A stretch of 64,000 nucleotides of DNA from Blastococcus saxobsidens (lineage in GTDB: Bacteria; Actinomycetota; Actinomycetes; Mycobacteriales; Geodermatophilaceae). Position 1 is the stretch's first letter. Each line of letters opens with the position of its first letter. The notes below the pieces were generated by a model. It made no database searches. It was not told the origin of the DNA and was given only the letters and a program-made list of their open reading frames with translations. Position numbers and translations under genes: made by a program. The DNA lies in assembly GCF_002938435.1 (NCBI RefSeq), contig NZ_POQT01000014.1, forward strand, positions 1 through 64,000, in the 5' to 3' direction. Below, in pieces: positions 1 to 7,826 of this stretch.

Positions 1-810
1 CTGCGCACGGTGCTGAGCCAGGTGGCCGGGTCCGCTGACGCGGTGGCGGCCAGCAGCGAGGAGCTGTCGGCGTCCTCGGCGCAGATCTCGGCGGGTGCCG
101 AGGAGACCTCGGCGCAGTCCGGTGTCGTCTCCGGGGCGGCCGAGGAGGTCAGCCGCAGCGTGCAGACGGTGGCCGCGGGTGCTGAGGAGATGGGTGCCTC
201 GATCCGGGAGATCGCCACGAACGCCGCGGAGGCCTCCGAGGTCGCTGCCCGCGCGGTGACCGCCGCGGAGACCACGACCGCCACCGTCGCCAAGCTGGGC
301 GAGTCCTCCGCCGAGATCGGCAACGTCGTCAAGGTGATCACCAGCATCGCCGAGCAGACCAACCTGCTGGCGTTGAACGCCACCATCGAGGCCGCCCGGG
401 CCGGGGAGGCGGGCAAGGGCTTCGCCGTCGTGGCCAACGAGGTCAAGGAGCTGGCGCAGGAGACGGCGAAGGCGACCGAGGACATCGCCCGCCGGGTGCT
501 GGCCATCCAGGGCGACACCACCGCCGCCGTGACCGCCATCGGTGAGATCAGCTCGATCGTCGCCCAGATCTCCGACCGGCAGACCACCATCGCCTCCGCG
601 GTGGAGGAGCAGACCGCCACCACCAACGAGATGTCGCGTTCGGTGCAGGAGGCGGCCAGCGGCACGACCCAGATCGCGGAGAACATCTCGGGGGTCTCCA
701 CCGCCGCGGACTCCACCACCCAGGCGCTGACCCAGACCCGCACCGCCGTCGACGAGCTGTCGCGGATGGCCGCGGACCTGCGTACCACGGTGGGGCGCTT
801 CACCTACTGA
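1..810 (+). CDS. Methyl-accepting chemotaxis protein, C-terminal part (gene starts before the window)
   Basis: This is the cytoplasmic signalling half of a transmembrane chemoreceptor that controls CheA activity through CheW. The frame is open from base 1 and stops at 808-810, so about 269 residues are visible and the sensor and membrane parts lie upstream. The conserved receptor tip with [18 protein letters not shown] is present, flanked by alanine- and glutamate-rich heptad coiled coil that normally carries methylation sites. The protein ends in VGRFTY and has no CheR-docking pentapeptide. The first ~757 bases match the next MCP at 1936-2692 almost base for base, so this is one copy of a recent duplication or a gene-conversion pair. 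Confidence 0.95.
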   Translation: MRTVLSQVAGSADAVAASSEELSASSAQISAGAEETSAQSGVVSGAAEEVSRSVQTVAAGAEEMGASIREIATNAAEASEVAARAVTAAETTTATVAKLGESSAEIGNVVKVITSIAEQTNLLALNATIEAARAGEAGKGFAVVANEVKELAQETAKATEDIARRVLAIQGDTTAAVTAIGEISSIVAQISDRQTTIASAVEEQTATTNEMSRSVQEAASGTTQIAENISGVSTAADSTTQALTQTRTAVDELSRMAADLRTTVGRFTY

Positions 811-1131
811 TCCGGTGCACCGGGCCGTGGGCCCACCTGCGGAGGCGTGGGAATCGAGCGATCGGTTCTCACGCCTCCGTCGCATTCCGGCTGCACGGCA
901 CCGCTCGACGGCACCCATTTCCAGACGCCTTGTCGACACGGGAAATGCGGTCGCCGACCATTCTTCCGCGGCGCACGCGACACGTGCACATTTCTGTCTT
1001 CTCAGGTCCGGAGTTCTCCTATGGTCCTTCCATCGCGCCGCACGTGCGTGATGAAGATCAGGACGACGAGCGCCATCGTGGACGCGCGATCCCGATCGAC
1101 TCGTACCGATCCTTCGCCCTGGAGAACCACG
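811..1131 (+). other. Spacer between tandem MCP genes, with a conserved leader block
   Basis: This 321-base gap has no convincing gene. An open frame runs through it into the next MCP from 847, but its composition and lack of family sequence before 1132 argue against translation. Bases 932-956 match 2847-2871 (upstream of the MCP remnant) at 22 of 25 positions, so part of the leader is conserved between copies. No GCCGATAA-type flagellar promoter was found in it. Confidence 0.6.
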
Positions 1132-2745
1132 ATGACCGTTCCTGCACGCACCACCCGCTCCGGCCGGGGAGGCTGGTTCGCCGACCGCCCCGTCGCCGTC
1201 AAGATCGCCGCCGCTCTGGCGGTGCTCGCCATCGTCGCGTTCGGTGTGACCGCGCTGGCCATCCAGCGGATCGGCACCCTGGCCGACGCCGGCGACACCC
1301 TCTACGAGGACTCGATCGTCCCCCTCGAGCGGCTGGGCGAGGCCCAGCGCACGTTCCAGGGCATCCGCGCCCGCAACAACGTGTACGGCCTGTCCGACGC
1401 GGCTATCCAGCAGAGCCTGCAGGCCGACCTGGCGTCCCGTACGCAGCAGTTCGCCGACGAGATGCAGGTCTACGTGGACACGCTGGGCAACCCGGCCGAC
1501 TTCGCCCCGGTCCAGGAGGCGGCCGACGCCTACTTCGCCGTCGTGGAGGGGCAGCTGTACCCGGTCGCCGCCACCGGCGACCGCGCTGCGGCCCAGGAGG
1601 TGGTCAGCGGCCCGCTCGCCGACACCGGCCGCGCTCTCTCCGACGCCTTCGGCGCCGAGCAGGCCCGCCAGGGTGTGGACGCCAAGGCCGACGCCGCCGC
1701 CGGGCAGGAACTCGCCTCCACGGCCCGCGTCACGCTGTGGACCGCCCTCGCCATCGGCATCGGCGCCGCGGCCCTCGTGGGCGTCCTCGTCGTCCGGCAG
1801 ATCGTCGCCACCGTGCGCTCGGTGCAGAAGTCGGTCGACGCCCTCGCTGCCGGTGACCTGACCGTCACCCCGGACGTGCGCTCCGGTGACGAGCTGGGCC
1901 GCATGGCCGCCTCGCTGGGTGCCGCGCAGGAGAACCTGCGCACGGTGCTGAGCCAGGTGGCCGGGTCCGCTGACGCGGTGGCGGCCAGCAGCGAGGAGCT
2001 GTCGGCGTCCTCGGCGCAGATCTCGGCGGGTGCCGAGGAGACCTCGGCGCAGTCCGGTGTCGTCTCCGGGGCGGCCGAGGAGGTCAGCCGCAGCGTGCAG
2101 ACGGTGGCCGCGGGTGCTGAGGAGATGGGTGCCTCGATCCGGGAGATCGCCACGAACGCCGCGGAGGCCTCCGAGGTCGCTGCCCGCGCGGTGACCGCCG
2201 CGGAGACCACGACCGCCACCGTCGCCAAGCTGGGCGAGTCCTCCGCCGAGATCGGCAACGTCGTCAAGGTGATCACCAGCATCGCCGAGCAGACCAACCT
2301 GCTGGCGTTGAACGCCACCATCGAGGCCGCCCGGGCCGGGGAGGCGGGCAAGGGCTTCGCCGTCGTGGCCAACGAGGTCAAGGAGCTGGCGCAGGAGACG
2401 GCGAAGGCGACCGAGGACATCGCCCGCCGGGTGCTGGCCATCCAGGGCGACACCACCGCCGCCGTGACCGCCATCGGTGAGATCAGCTCGATCGTCGCCC
2501 AGATCTCCGACCGGCAGACCACCATCGCCTCCGCGGTGGAGGAGCAGACCGCCACCACCAACGAGATGTCGCGTTCGGTGCAGGAGGCGGCCAGCGGCAC
2601 GACCCAGATCGCGGAGAACATCTCCGGGGTCTCCACCGCCGCGGACTCCACCACCCAGGCGCTGACCCAGACCCGCACCGCCGTCGACGAGCTGTCCCGC
2701 ATGGCCGCCGACCTGCGCACCACCGTCGGGAGGTTCACCTACTGA
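1132..2745 (+). CDS. Methyl-accepting chemotaxis protein
   Basis: Complete chemoreceptor of 537 residues. The start at ATG 1132 follows GGAGAA and gives a short cytoplasmic N-terminus. Transmembrane helix 1 is at about residues 17-38, an extracytoplasmic helical sensor at about 40-195 (four-helix-bundle type by appearance), helix 2 at about 200-225, a HAMP domain to about 270, and the signalling domain thereafter with the tip motif [18 protein letters not shown]. It would signal to CheA through CheW; the ligand is unknown. It ends in VGRFTY without a CheR tether. The C-terminal 266 residues equal those of the preceding MCP, so the two receptors differ, if at all, in their sensor halves. Confidence 0.93.
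   Translation: MTVPARTTRSGRGGWFADRPVAVKIAAALAVLAIVAFGVTALAIQRIGTLADAGDTLYEDSIVPLERLGEAQRTFQGIRARNNVYGLSDAAIQQSLQADLASRTQQFADEMQVYVDTLGNPADFAPVQEAADAYFAVVEGQLYPVAATGDRAAAQEVVSGPLADTGRALSDAFGAEQARQGVDAKADAAAGQELASTARVTLWTALAIGIGAAALVGVLVVRQIVATVRSVQKSVDALAAGDLTVTPDVRSGDELGRMAASLGAAQENLRTVLSQVAGSADAVAASSEELSASSAQISAGAEETSAQSGVVSGAAEEVSRSVQTVAAGAEEMGASIREIATNAAEASEVAARAVTAAETTTATVAKLGESSAEIGNVVKVITSIAEQTNLLALNATIEAARAGEAGKGFAVVANEVKELAQETAKATEDIARRVLAIQGDTTAAVTAIGEISSIVAQISDRQTTIASAVEEQTATTNEMSRSVQEAASGTTQIAENISGVSTAADSTTQALTQTRTAVDELSRMAADLRTTVGRFTY
1936..2692 (+). repeat. Second copy of a ~757-bp MCP segment (first copy at 1-757)
   Basis: Direct repeat at an offset of 1935 bases. By eye the two copies differ at one base (G at 690, C at 2625). 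Beyond ~757/2692 the genes diverge at several synonymous positions and in the final codons. Such a sharp identity boundary inside coding sequence points to recent duplication or gene conversion. Confidence 0.85.
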
Positions 2746-3040
2746 CCCTCTGACGACCTTCCCCCGGCACGGGCCGGGTGGTGACCCCTTCCCCGGTCGC
2801 CACCCGGCCCGTGTCCGTTTCCGGACACGAGTCGGCGGTGCCGCATGTCGACTCGGGTAATGCGGTCACCGGCCTTTCTCCTCTCGTCCGGGGACACGCG
2901 CAGAAATCCGGCCGGGGCGTTCCAGGGAGACCTATTTTCACACCAGTCACTTCTTGCACACCGGATCGGTTCATCGAGGACGACGCACCATTCCCGCCCG
3001 GTCGACGATCCCGTCGCCCGCACTCCTGGAGCCATTCGCG
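2746..3040 (+). other. Spacer before the MCP remnant, with leader block copy 2
   Basis: No gene is recognised in these 295 bases. Bases 2847-2871 repeat 932-956 of the upstream MCP leader (22 of 25 positions). An inverted repeat with arms GGGCCGGGTGG and CCACCCGGCCC (2771-2812 area) just after the MCP stop could act as a terminator, though no T-run follows. Confidence 0.5.
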
Positions 3041-3166
3041 ATGACCGTTGCCCGTCCCGATCGCACGCCCTCCGCGGGCCGCACCGGGATCCCGCTGTTC
3101 CGCCGGCTCGGCGACGCCCGGGTGGCGGCCGACCTCCGTACGACCGTCGGCCGCTTCACCTACTGA
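3041..3166 (+). pseudogene. Internally deleted MCP remnant (41 codons)
   Basis: The reading frame starts at ATG 3041 with GGAG about 10 bases upstream. It encodes an MCP-like N-terminus (MTVARPDRTPSAGRT, compare [14 protein letters not shown] in the intact copy), a short LFRRLGDA stretch, and then directly the family C-terminal tail [14 protein letters not shown]. Sensor, both membrane helices, HAMP and signalling tip are all missing, so a precise in-frame deletion has left only the two ends. The leader block is also kept at 2847-2871. It could be translated as a 41-residue peptide, but no function is evident. It marks a third member of the tandem receptor array. Confidence 0.8.
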
Positions 3167-3212
3167 CCGGTCGTCCTCCTCCCCCGGCATGGTCGGTCGT
3201 GGGCCACGGACT

Positions 3213-3220
3213 GCCGATAA
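3213..3220 (+). promoter_or_regulatory. Possible FliA/WhiG-type -10 element upstream of cheA
   Basis: GCCGATAA is an exact match to the -10 consensus of the sigma-28 class (FliA, SigD, WhiG). It lies 106 bases before the cheA start. The expected -35 position (3194-3201) does not resemble TAAA or TCAAG, so only half the promoter is supported. Confidence 0.45.
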
Positions 3221-3326
3221 CACCGCTGACGGCGCCGGCCGCGGGGTTCACCTTGACTCCGCGCCCGGCCCGCCGATGACCCAACGGGGCCGCCTGTGCC
3301 CCGACGCAACCAGAGAGAAGGCAACA

Positions 3327-5825
3327 GTGGACGGTCTGGACGACATCGTCGAGGAGTTCCTCGTCGAGAGCCACGAGAACCTCGACCAGCTCGACACCGA
3401 CCTGGTGGCGCTGGAGCAGGAGCCCAACTCCCGTGAGCGTCTGTCCAGCATCTTCCGCACGATCCACACCATCAAGGGCACCAGCGGCTTCCTGGCCTTC
3501 AACCGGCTGGAGGAGGTCACGCACGTCGGCGAGAACATGCTCAGCCGGCTGCGCGACGGCGAGCTGGACCTGACGCCGCACCGCACCAGCGTGCTGCTGC
3601 AGATGGTGGACACTGTGCGTTCGCTGCTGACCTCGATCGAGGCCACCGGTGGCGAGGGCAGCGTGGACGTCTCCGCCGTCGTCGCCGGGATCAGCGCCGC
3701 GATGGAGAACGGCGACGGACCGGCCGCTGACGCGCCGGCCGCCGCCCCGGCGCCGGTCGCGGCCAAGGCCCCCGCCGCGGCCAAGGCCCCCGCCAAGGCC
3801 CCCGCCGCGGCCAAGGCCCCCGCCAAGGCCCCCGCCAAGGCCGCGGCGAAGAAGGCCCCCGCCAGGAAGAGCCCCGCCACGGCCGCCGCTCCCGCGAAGC
3901 GGGCGCCGCGCGCCAAGGCGGTCCCGAAGCCCGCTCCCGTCGCCCCGGAGCCGGTCGAGGAACTGCACGACGACCTGCCCGTCGAGCCGGTTCTCCCGGC
4001 CGCCGTCGCCGAGGAGCACCCGGTGTCCGAGCCCGCCGTCGACCACCCCGAAGGGGAGGCCGCCGCCCCCGACGCCGCCGGTGGGCAGACCCGCCGCGCC
4101 GTCGCAGACAGCACGATCCGCGTGGACGTGGACCTGCTCGACGAGCTCATGCTGCTCGTCGGCGAGCTGGTCCTCACCCGCAACCAGATCGTGCAGAACG
4201 TCGCCCGGCAGACCGACACCGACCTCATCCGGGCCTCGCAGCGGCTGAACCTCATCGCCAGCGAGCTGCAGGAGGGCGTCATGAAGACGCGCATGCAGCC
4301 GATCGACCACATCTGGTCGAAGCTGCCGCGCGTCGTCCGCGACCTCGGTCTGCAGCTGAAGAAGTCCATCCGCCTGGACATGGAGGGCCGGGAGACCGAG
4401 CTCGACAAGACCCTGCTCGAGGCGGTCAAGGACCCGCTGACCCACCTGGTCCGCAACTCCGTCGACCACGGCATCGAGGCCCCGGAGGACCGGAAGAAGG
4501 CCGGCAAGCCGACCGAGGGCGTCCTGACGCTGCGCGCCCGGCACGAGAGCGGTCAGGTCGTGGTCGAGGTCGCCGACGACGGCGCGGGCATCGACCCGGT
4601 CAAGCTCGGTGCCAAGGCCGTGCAGCGCGGGCTGCTCGCCCAGGACGCGCTGGCCCGGATGAGCCCGGCCGACATCCTGCAGCTGATCTTCCTGCCCGGC
4701 TTCTCCACCGCCGCCGCGGTCACCAACGTCTCCGGCCGCGGTGTCGGCATGGACGTCGTGAAGACCAACATCGAGGCCATCGGCGGCACGATCGAGGTCG
4801 AGTCCGAGGCCGGCCGCGGCACCGTCTGCCGGCTGCGGATCCCGCTGACCCTGGCGATCGTCCCGGCCCTGACCGTCGAGTGCGCCACCGACCGCTACGC
4901 CATCCCGCAGATCAGCCTCCAGGAGCTCGTCTCGCTGGACGCGGAGAAGGCCGCCAACGCCGTCGAGGAGGTCGGCGGTGCGCAGGTGTACCGCCTGCGC
5001 GGCGAGCTGCTCCCGCTGGTCCGGCTGACCGACGTCCTGGGCCTGACCTCCGAGCGGCACGACGGCCACGTCGTCATCGCCGTGCTGCGCTCCGAGGGCC
5101 GGCGCTTCGGGCTCGTGGTCGACCGGGTGATCAACACCGAGGAGATCGTCGTCAAGGCGGTCGGCGGCCAGCTCAAGGCCATCGGCCTCTACTCCGGCGC
5201 CACGGTGCTCGGTGACGGGACCGTCGCGCTCATCCTGGACGTCCAGGCCCTCGCCCGGCGCGCGCTGCGCACCGAGACCACCGAGCGCCAGGAGTCCCGC
5301 GCCTCGGTGGCCGCGGCGGCGGCCGCCGAGACCGACCGCCAGCGCATGCTGCTGGCCTCCATCGGCGGCGGCCGGCGCGTCGCCATCCCGCTGGACACCG
5401 TCACCCGCCTCGAGCAGGTGCGCACCGACGCGGTGGAGAAGGTCGGCAACCGCGAGGTCGTGCAGTACCGGGGCGCGATCCTGCCGATGGTGCGCCTGGA
5501 CCGGCACCTCGGCGCCTACGGCGAGACCGACCGCGAGGTCCTCGAGGTCATCGTCTACGCCGACCACGGCCGCAGCGTGGCCATCGTCGTGGAGGAGATC
5601 CTCGACATCGTCGACGGCGAGGCAGCGATCCGCAGCGACATCGACGACATGGGCCTGCTCGGCTCCGCCGTCCTGGGCGACAAGGTGACCGAGCTGCTCG
5701 ACGTCCGCGCCGCGATCCTGGCGGCCGACCCGCAGTTCTACTCGGCCCACCCCGCCACCCTGGCCCCCGCGGCCTTCTCCCCCTCGGCGCCGTCCGGCGT
5801 CTCCGACTCCCTGCTGGAGGTCTGA
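3327..5825 (+). CDS. cheA: Chemotaxis histidine kinase CheA with two CheW-like domains
   Basis: CheA autophosphorylates and passes phosphate to CheY and CheB. The GTG start at 3327 follows GAGAGAAGG and gives 832 residues. The P1 domain has the phospho-histidine His47 in HTIKGTSGF. Residues about 131-261 are an Ala-Pro-Lys linker with repeated KAPAAAKAPAK units and no recognisable P2. P3 dimerisation starts at about 264; the ATPase domain shows NSVDHGIE (~374), DDGAGID (~417) and GRGVGMDVV (~470). Two CheW-like modules follow, about 505-648 and 670-798, where one is usual. cheW begins one base after the stop. The missing P2 and duplicated P5 are the unusual points; kinase identity is certain. 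Confidence 0.97.
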   Translation: MDGLDDIVEEFLVESHENLDQLDTDLVALEQEPNSRERLSSIFRTIHTIKGTSGFLAFNRLEEVTHVGENMLSRLRDGELDLTPHRTSVLLQMVDTVRSLLTSIEATGGEGSVDVSAVVAGISAAMENGDGPAADAPAAAPAPVAAKAPAAAKAPAKAPAAAKAPAKAPAKAAAKKAPARKSPATAAAPAKRAPRAKAVPKPAPVAPEPVEELHDDLPVEPVLPAAVAEEHPVSEPAVDHPEGEAAAPDAAGGQTRRAVADSTIRVDVDLLDELMLLVGELVLTRNQIVQNVARQTDTDLIRASQRLNLIASELQEGVMKTRMQPIDHIWSKLPRVVRDLGLQLKKSIRLDMEGRETELDKTLLEAVKDPLTHLVRNSVDHGIEAPEDRKKAGKPTEGVLTLRARHESGQVVVEVADDGAGIDPVKLGAKAVQRGLLAQDALARMSPADILQLIFLPGFSTAAAVTNVSGRGVGMDVVKTNIEAIGGTIEVESEAGRGTVCRLRIPLTLAIVPALTVECATDRYAIPQISLQELVSLDAEKAANAVEEVGGAQVYRLRGELLPLVRLTDVLGLTSERHDGHVVIAVLRSEGRRFGLVVDRVINTEEIVVKAVGGQLKAIGLYSGATVLGDGTVALILDVQALARRALRTETTERQESRASVAAAAAAETDRQRMLLASIGGGRRVAIPLDTVTRLEQVRTDAVEKVGNREVVQYRGAILPMVRLDRHLGAYGETDREVLEVIVYADHGRSVAIVVEEILDIVDGEAAIRSDIDDMGLLGSAVLGDKVTELLDVRAAILAADPQFYSAHPATLAPAAFSPSAPSGVSDSLLEV

Positions 5826-5826
5826 C

Positions 5827-6285
5827 GTGACCGCACCGACCCTCTCGAGCAGCGCGCCCGCCACCAGCGGGCAGCTGGCCACCTTCTGGCTGGACGGTGA
5901 CCTCTACGGCATCGAGGTCGAGCACGTGCAGGAGGTGCTGCGCAGCCAGCAGCTCACCCGCGTGCCACTGGCCCCGACCGCCGTCGCCGGGCTGATCAAC
6001 CTCCGTGGCCAGGTGGTGACCGCCATCGAGCTGCGCGAGCGCCTCGGCCGCCCGCCGCGCCCGGAGGGCACGGACCCGGTCGTCATCGTGGTCCGGCTGC
6101 ACGGCGAGGCCGTCAGCATGCTGGTGGACTCCATCGCCGACGTCGTCGACGTGGACGCCGGGGACTTCGAGGCGCCGCCGGACACGCTGGAGGGCCAGGC
6201 CCGCGACCTCATCCGCGGCGCCTACAAGCTCCACGGGCAGCTGCTCCTGGCGCTGGACGTCCAGAAGGCCGTCAACAGCGCCTAG
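5827..6285 (+). CDS. cheW: Chemotaxis coupling protein CheW
   Basis: CheW bridges receptors and CheA in the signalling array. The 152-residue product covers one CheW domain with the typical GLINLRGQVVTAIELRERL core at about residues 54-72 and the usual family length. The GTG start lies immediately after the cheA stop, so translation is probably coupled. A short N-terminal Ser/Thr/Ala extension precedes the fold. The downstream inverted repeat at 6288-6304 sits directly after the stop. Confidence 0.96.
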   Translation: MTAPTLSSSAPATSGQLATFWLDGDLYGIEVEHVQEVLRSQQLTRVPLAPTAVAGLINLRGQVVTAIELRERLGRPPRPEGTDPVVIVVRLHGEAVSMLVDSIADVVDVDAGDFEAPPDTLEGQARDLIRGAYKLHGQLLLALDVQKAVNSA

Positions 6286-6287
6286 TT

Positions 6288-6313
6288 GATCACTTTCCGT
6301 GATCGCCCGATAA
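6288..6313 (+). promoter_or_regulatory. Inverted repeat and CCCGATAA element between cheW and the next gene
   Basis: GATCAC and GTGATC (6288-6293 and 6299-6304) form a perfect 6-bp inverted repeat around TTTCC. CCCGATAA at 6306-6313 differs by one base from the sigma-28 class -10 GCCGATAA. The repeat covers the place of a -35 box, so this could be a regulated promoter for the gene at 6445; a role as a weak cheW terminator is also possible. Confidence 0.35.
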
Positions 6314-6444
6314 CACAGCTCACCCGGACACGCGGCCGTCGCTCCCTCGCTCTCCTGCGAAGGGGTGACGGTCGCGTGGCTTTTCGGGGGCCGGGGCACC
6401 AGCATGGGACTTTCGACCGGTCCCGAGACGCTGGAGGCGCCGCC

Positions 6445-7350
6445 ATGCCCTACTCGCTGGTGAGTGCCGCCACGCTCGGCTTCGACCTGGTCCGCCTGCC
6501 TGCCGGACGCGCGGTGGCGGAGGTCCTCCTGACCGGCCTGGGCGCCGACGAGGCCGGCTTCGCCCGGCTGGCGGCCGTCCATCCCGGTCGTGGGCTGGAC
6601 CGCGAGCAGCGCGGTGTGCGGGTGGTGCGCTCCCGCCGGGCCCGGGAGATGGCAGCCGGGGTGCCGCACATGCGCTCGGCGGCCGAGGCCGGCCGAGGGG
6701 CGGGTGACCGCACCGCGCTGCTGGTCGCCCAGCTGGAGCAGGGCACCATCGGTGACGCGCCCACGCTGGAGCGGCTGCTGCGCGAGGACGTGCTGGGGCA
6801 CGAGCACGCGCTGCGCGCTGTCGTCGACGTCGACGCCTGGGACGAGGCCACCGAGGTGCTCGCCGATGCCGCCGTCGGCTTCTGGGCCGCCGGGGTGCTG
6901 CCCCCGCTGGTCCGCCGCGACCTGACCGCCGCCTTCGACCGCGCCCAGGACGCCGGCTCGCTGGCCACGCCCGAGGGCTGGGGCCTGGGCCCGGCGGCCG
7001 GCGAGCTGGCTGCCTTCCTCGACGCCGTCCGCGACCTCGACGACGCCGGCCGGACCCGCTGGCGGCTCGCGGTCGACGAGGGCCGCGCCGCCCACCGGCC
7101 GTGGGCCACCGCCATGCACGAGGCCTCGTGGGGAGCGCACGTCTCGGGCCGCACGCGCGCCCTGGCGGCCGCGCAGCTGCTGGCCGTCCAGGCCTTCCTC
7201 GACGGCGGGTTCGACCTGCGCGACGGTGCCGCCGGTGTCTGGAACGCCGTGGCCGGGTGCGTGCAGGGCATCGTCCTGGCCGACCTGCTCGGCGAGGAGT
7301 CCGCGGTGGTGCTGCGCGCCCCGCGCGACCGGGTCGTCGGCCTCTCCTGA
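6445..7350 (+). CDS. Unrecognised protein encoded inside the chemotaxis locus
   Basis: The family is not recognised. The ATG at 6445 follows GGAGG with good spacing and gives 301 residues; the frame is open further upstream to 6286 but without a better start. The protein looks soluble and largely helical, with no signal peptide, membrane segment or cysteine-rich motif. The N-terminus has a hydrophobic stretch (VAEVLLTGLGADEAGFARL) and the middle is rich in Ala, Asp, Glu and Arg. It sits between cheW and cheB on the same strand, with a sigma-28-like element 130 bases upstream. Position suggests a role in chemotaxis or motility; that is inference. Confidence 0.75.
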   Translation: MPYSLVSAATLGFDLVRLPAGRAVAEVLLTGLGADEAGFARLAAVHPGRGLDREQRGVRVVRSRRAREMAAGVPHMRSAAEAGRGAGDRTALLVAQLEQGTIGDAPTLERLLREDVLGHEHALRAVVDVDAWDEATEVLADAAVGFWAAGVLPPLVRRDLTAAFDRAQDAGSLATPEGWGLGPAAGELAAFLDAVRDLDDAGRTRWRLAVDEGRAAHRPWATAMHEASWGAHVSGRTRALAAAQLLAVQAFLDGGFDLRDGAAGVWNAVAGCVQGIVLADLLGEESAVVLRAPRDRVVGLS

Positions 7351-7826
7351 TCATCGCCGGAGTTCCCCGCCGGAACTGACCACCGGCGGTCGCCGGGTAT
7401 TGCCGGGGACATGTGTCGATTCCCGGCGCGACGGTGATCTCGTCGCCATTCGTCGACGCCAATTGTCGGCGAAAAGATCGCGTCAGACCTTCTGCGTGTC
7501 GGCTGAATTCACAGCGATCGGCGCCGAGAATCTTCCCGACAGCGCCAGTCCGCCTCGAACCCGTGCCACCGCAGCCAGGGGGCCGAGGCGTGCCGCGAAC
7601 GCCCGGACCACGTCGTCCCCCACCTCCTCCGCCCGGTGAACCCGGGCGCCGGTGGCGTGCCCGACGCGTCCGGGGGCCGCGCTGCGCCGTGGCGTCGTCC
7701 GTCCTCGTCCCGCCCTCGGTGGGGAAGGAGTGGCGTCGCGGGCCGTCGCAGGGCTCAAGCCGGGCGCGGACATGCCGATACAGATATCGCCCCCGCACAT
7801 CGACGGGGGCGGGCCCAGGAGGACGT
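7351..7826 (+). other. 476-base non-coding spacer upstream of cheB
   Basis: No gene is supported here. The frame of cheB is open upstream to 7413 but the translated sequence is Arg/Pro-rich and unlike CheB before 7827. Base composition dips towards AT at about 7430-7540, as in a promoter or leader region. A sigma-28-type promoter lies near its end at 7755-7781, so most of the spacer is upstream of the likely transcript start. Confidence 0.6.
7755..7781 (+). promoter_or_regulatory. FliA/WhiG-type promoter of the cheB operon
   Basis: TCAAGCCG (7755-7762), an 11-base gap and GCCGATAC (7774-7781) match the sigma-28 class pattern TAAAGTTT-N11-GCCGATAA in spacing and in most informative bases. Transcription would start near 7790, about 40 bases before the cheB GTG and its AGGAGG. 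It would place cheB-cheR-cheY-cheX-cheY2 under the motility sigma factor. Confidence 0.65.

Noticed and set aside
847-1131. N-terminal extension of the second MCP from 847
   Set aside because: The translated stretch has no family sequence, and ATG 1132 has a ribosome-binding site and a normal MCP N-terminus.
3760-3860. Short-period repeats resembling a small CRISPR or tandem repeat array
   Set aside because: The repeats are in-frame Ala-Pro-Lys codons of the CheA linker, with no constant spacer length.
3156-5882. 908-residue open frame opposite cheA
   Set aside because: Antisense shadow with biased composition and no recognisable family; cheA motifs are complete on the + strand.
7351-7826. 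Possible c-di-GMP riboswitch or other structured RNA upstream of cheB
   Set aside because: No GEMM-type conserved motifs were found, and the sigma-28 promoter lies downstream of most of this region.
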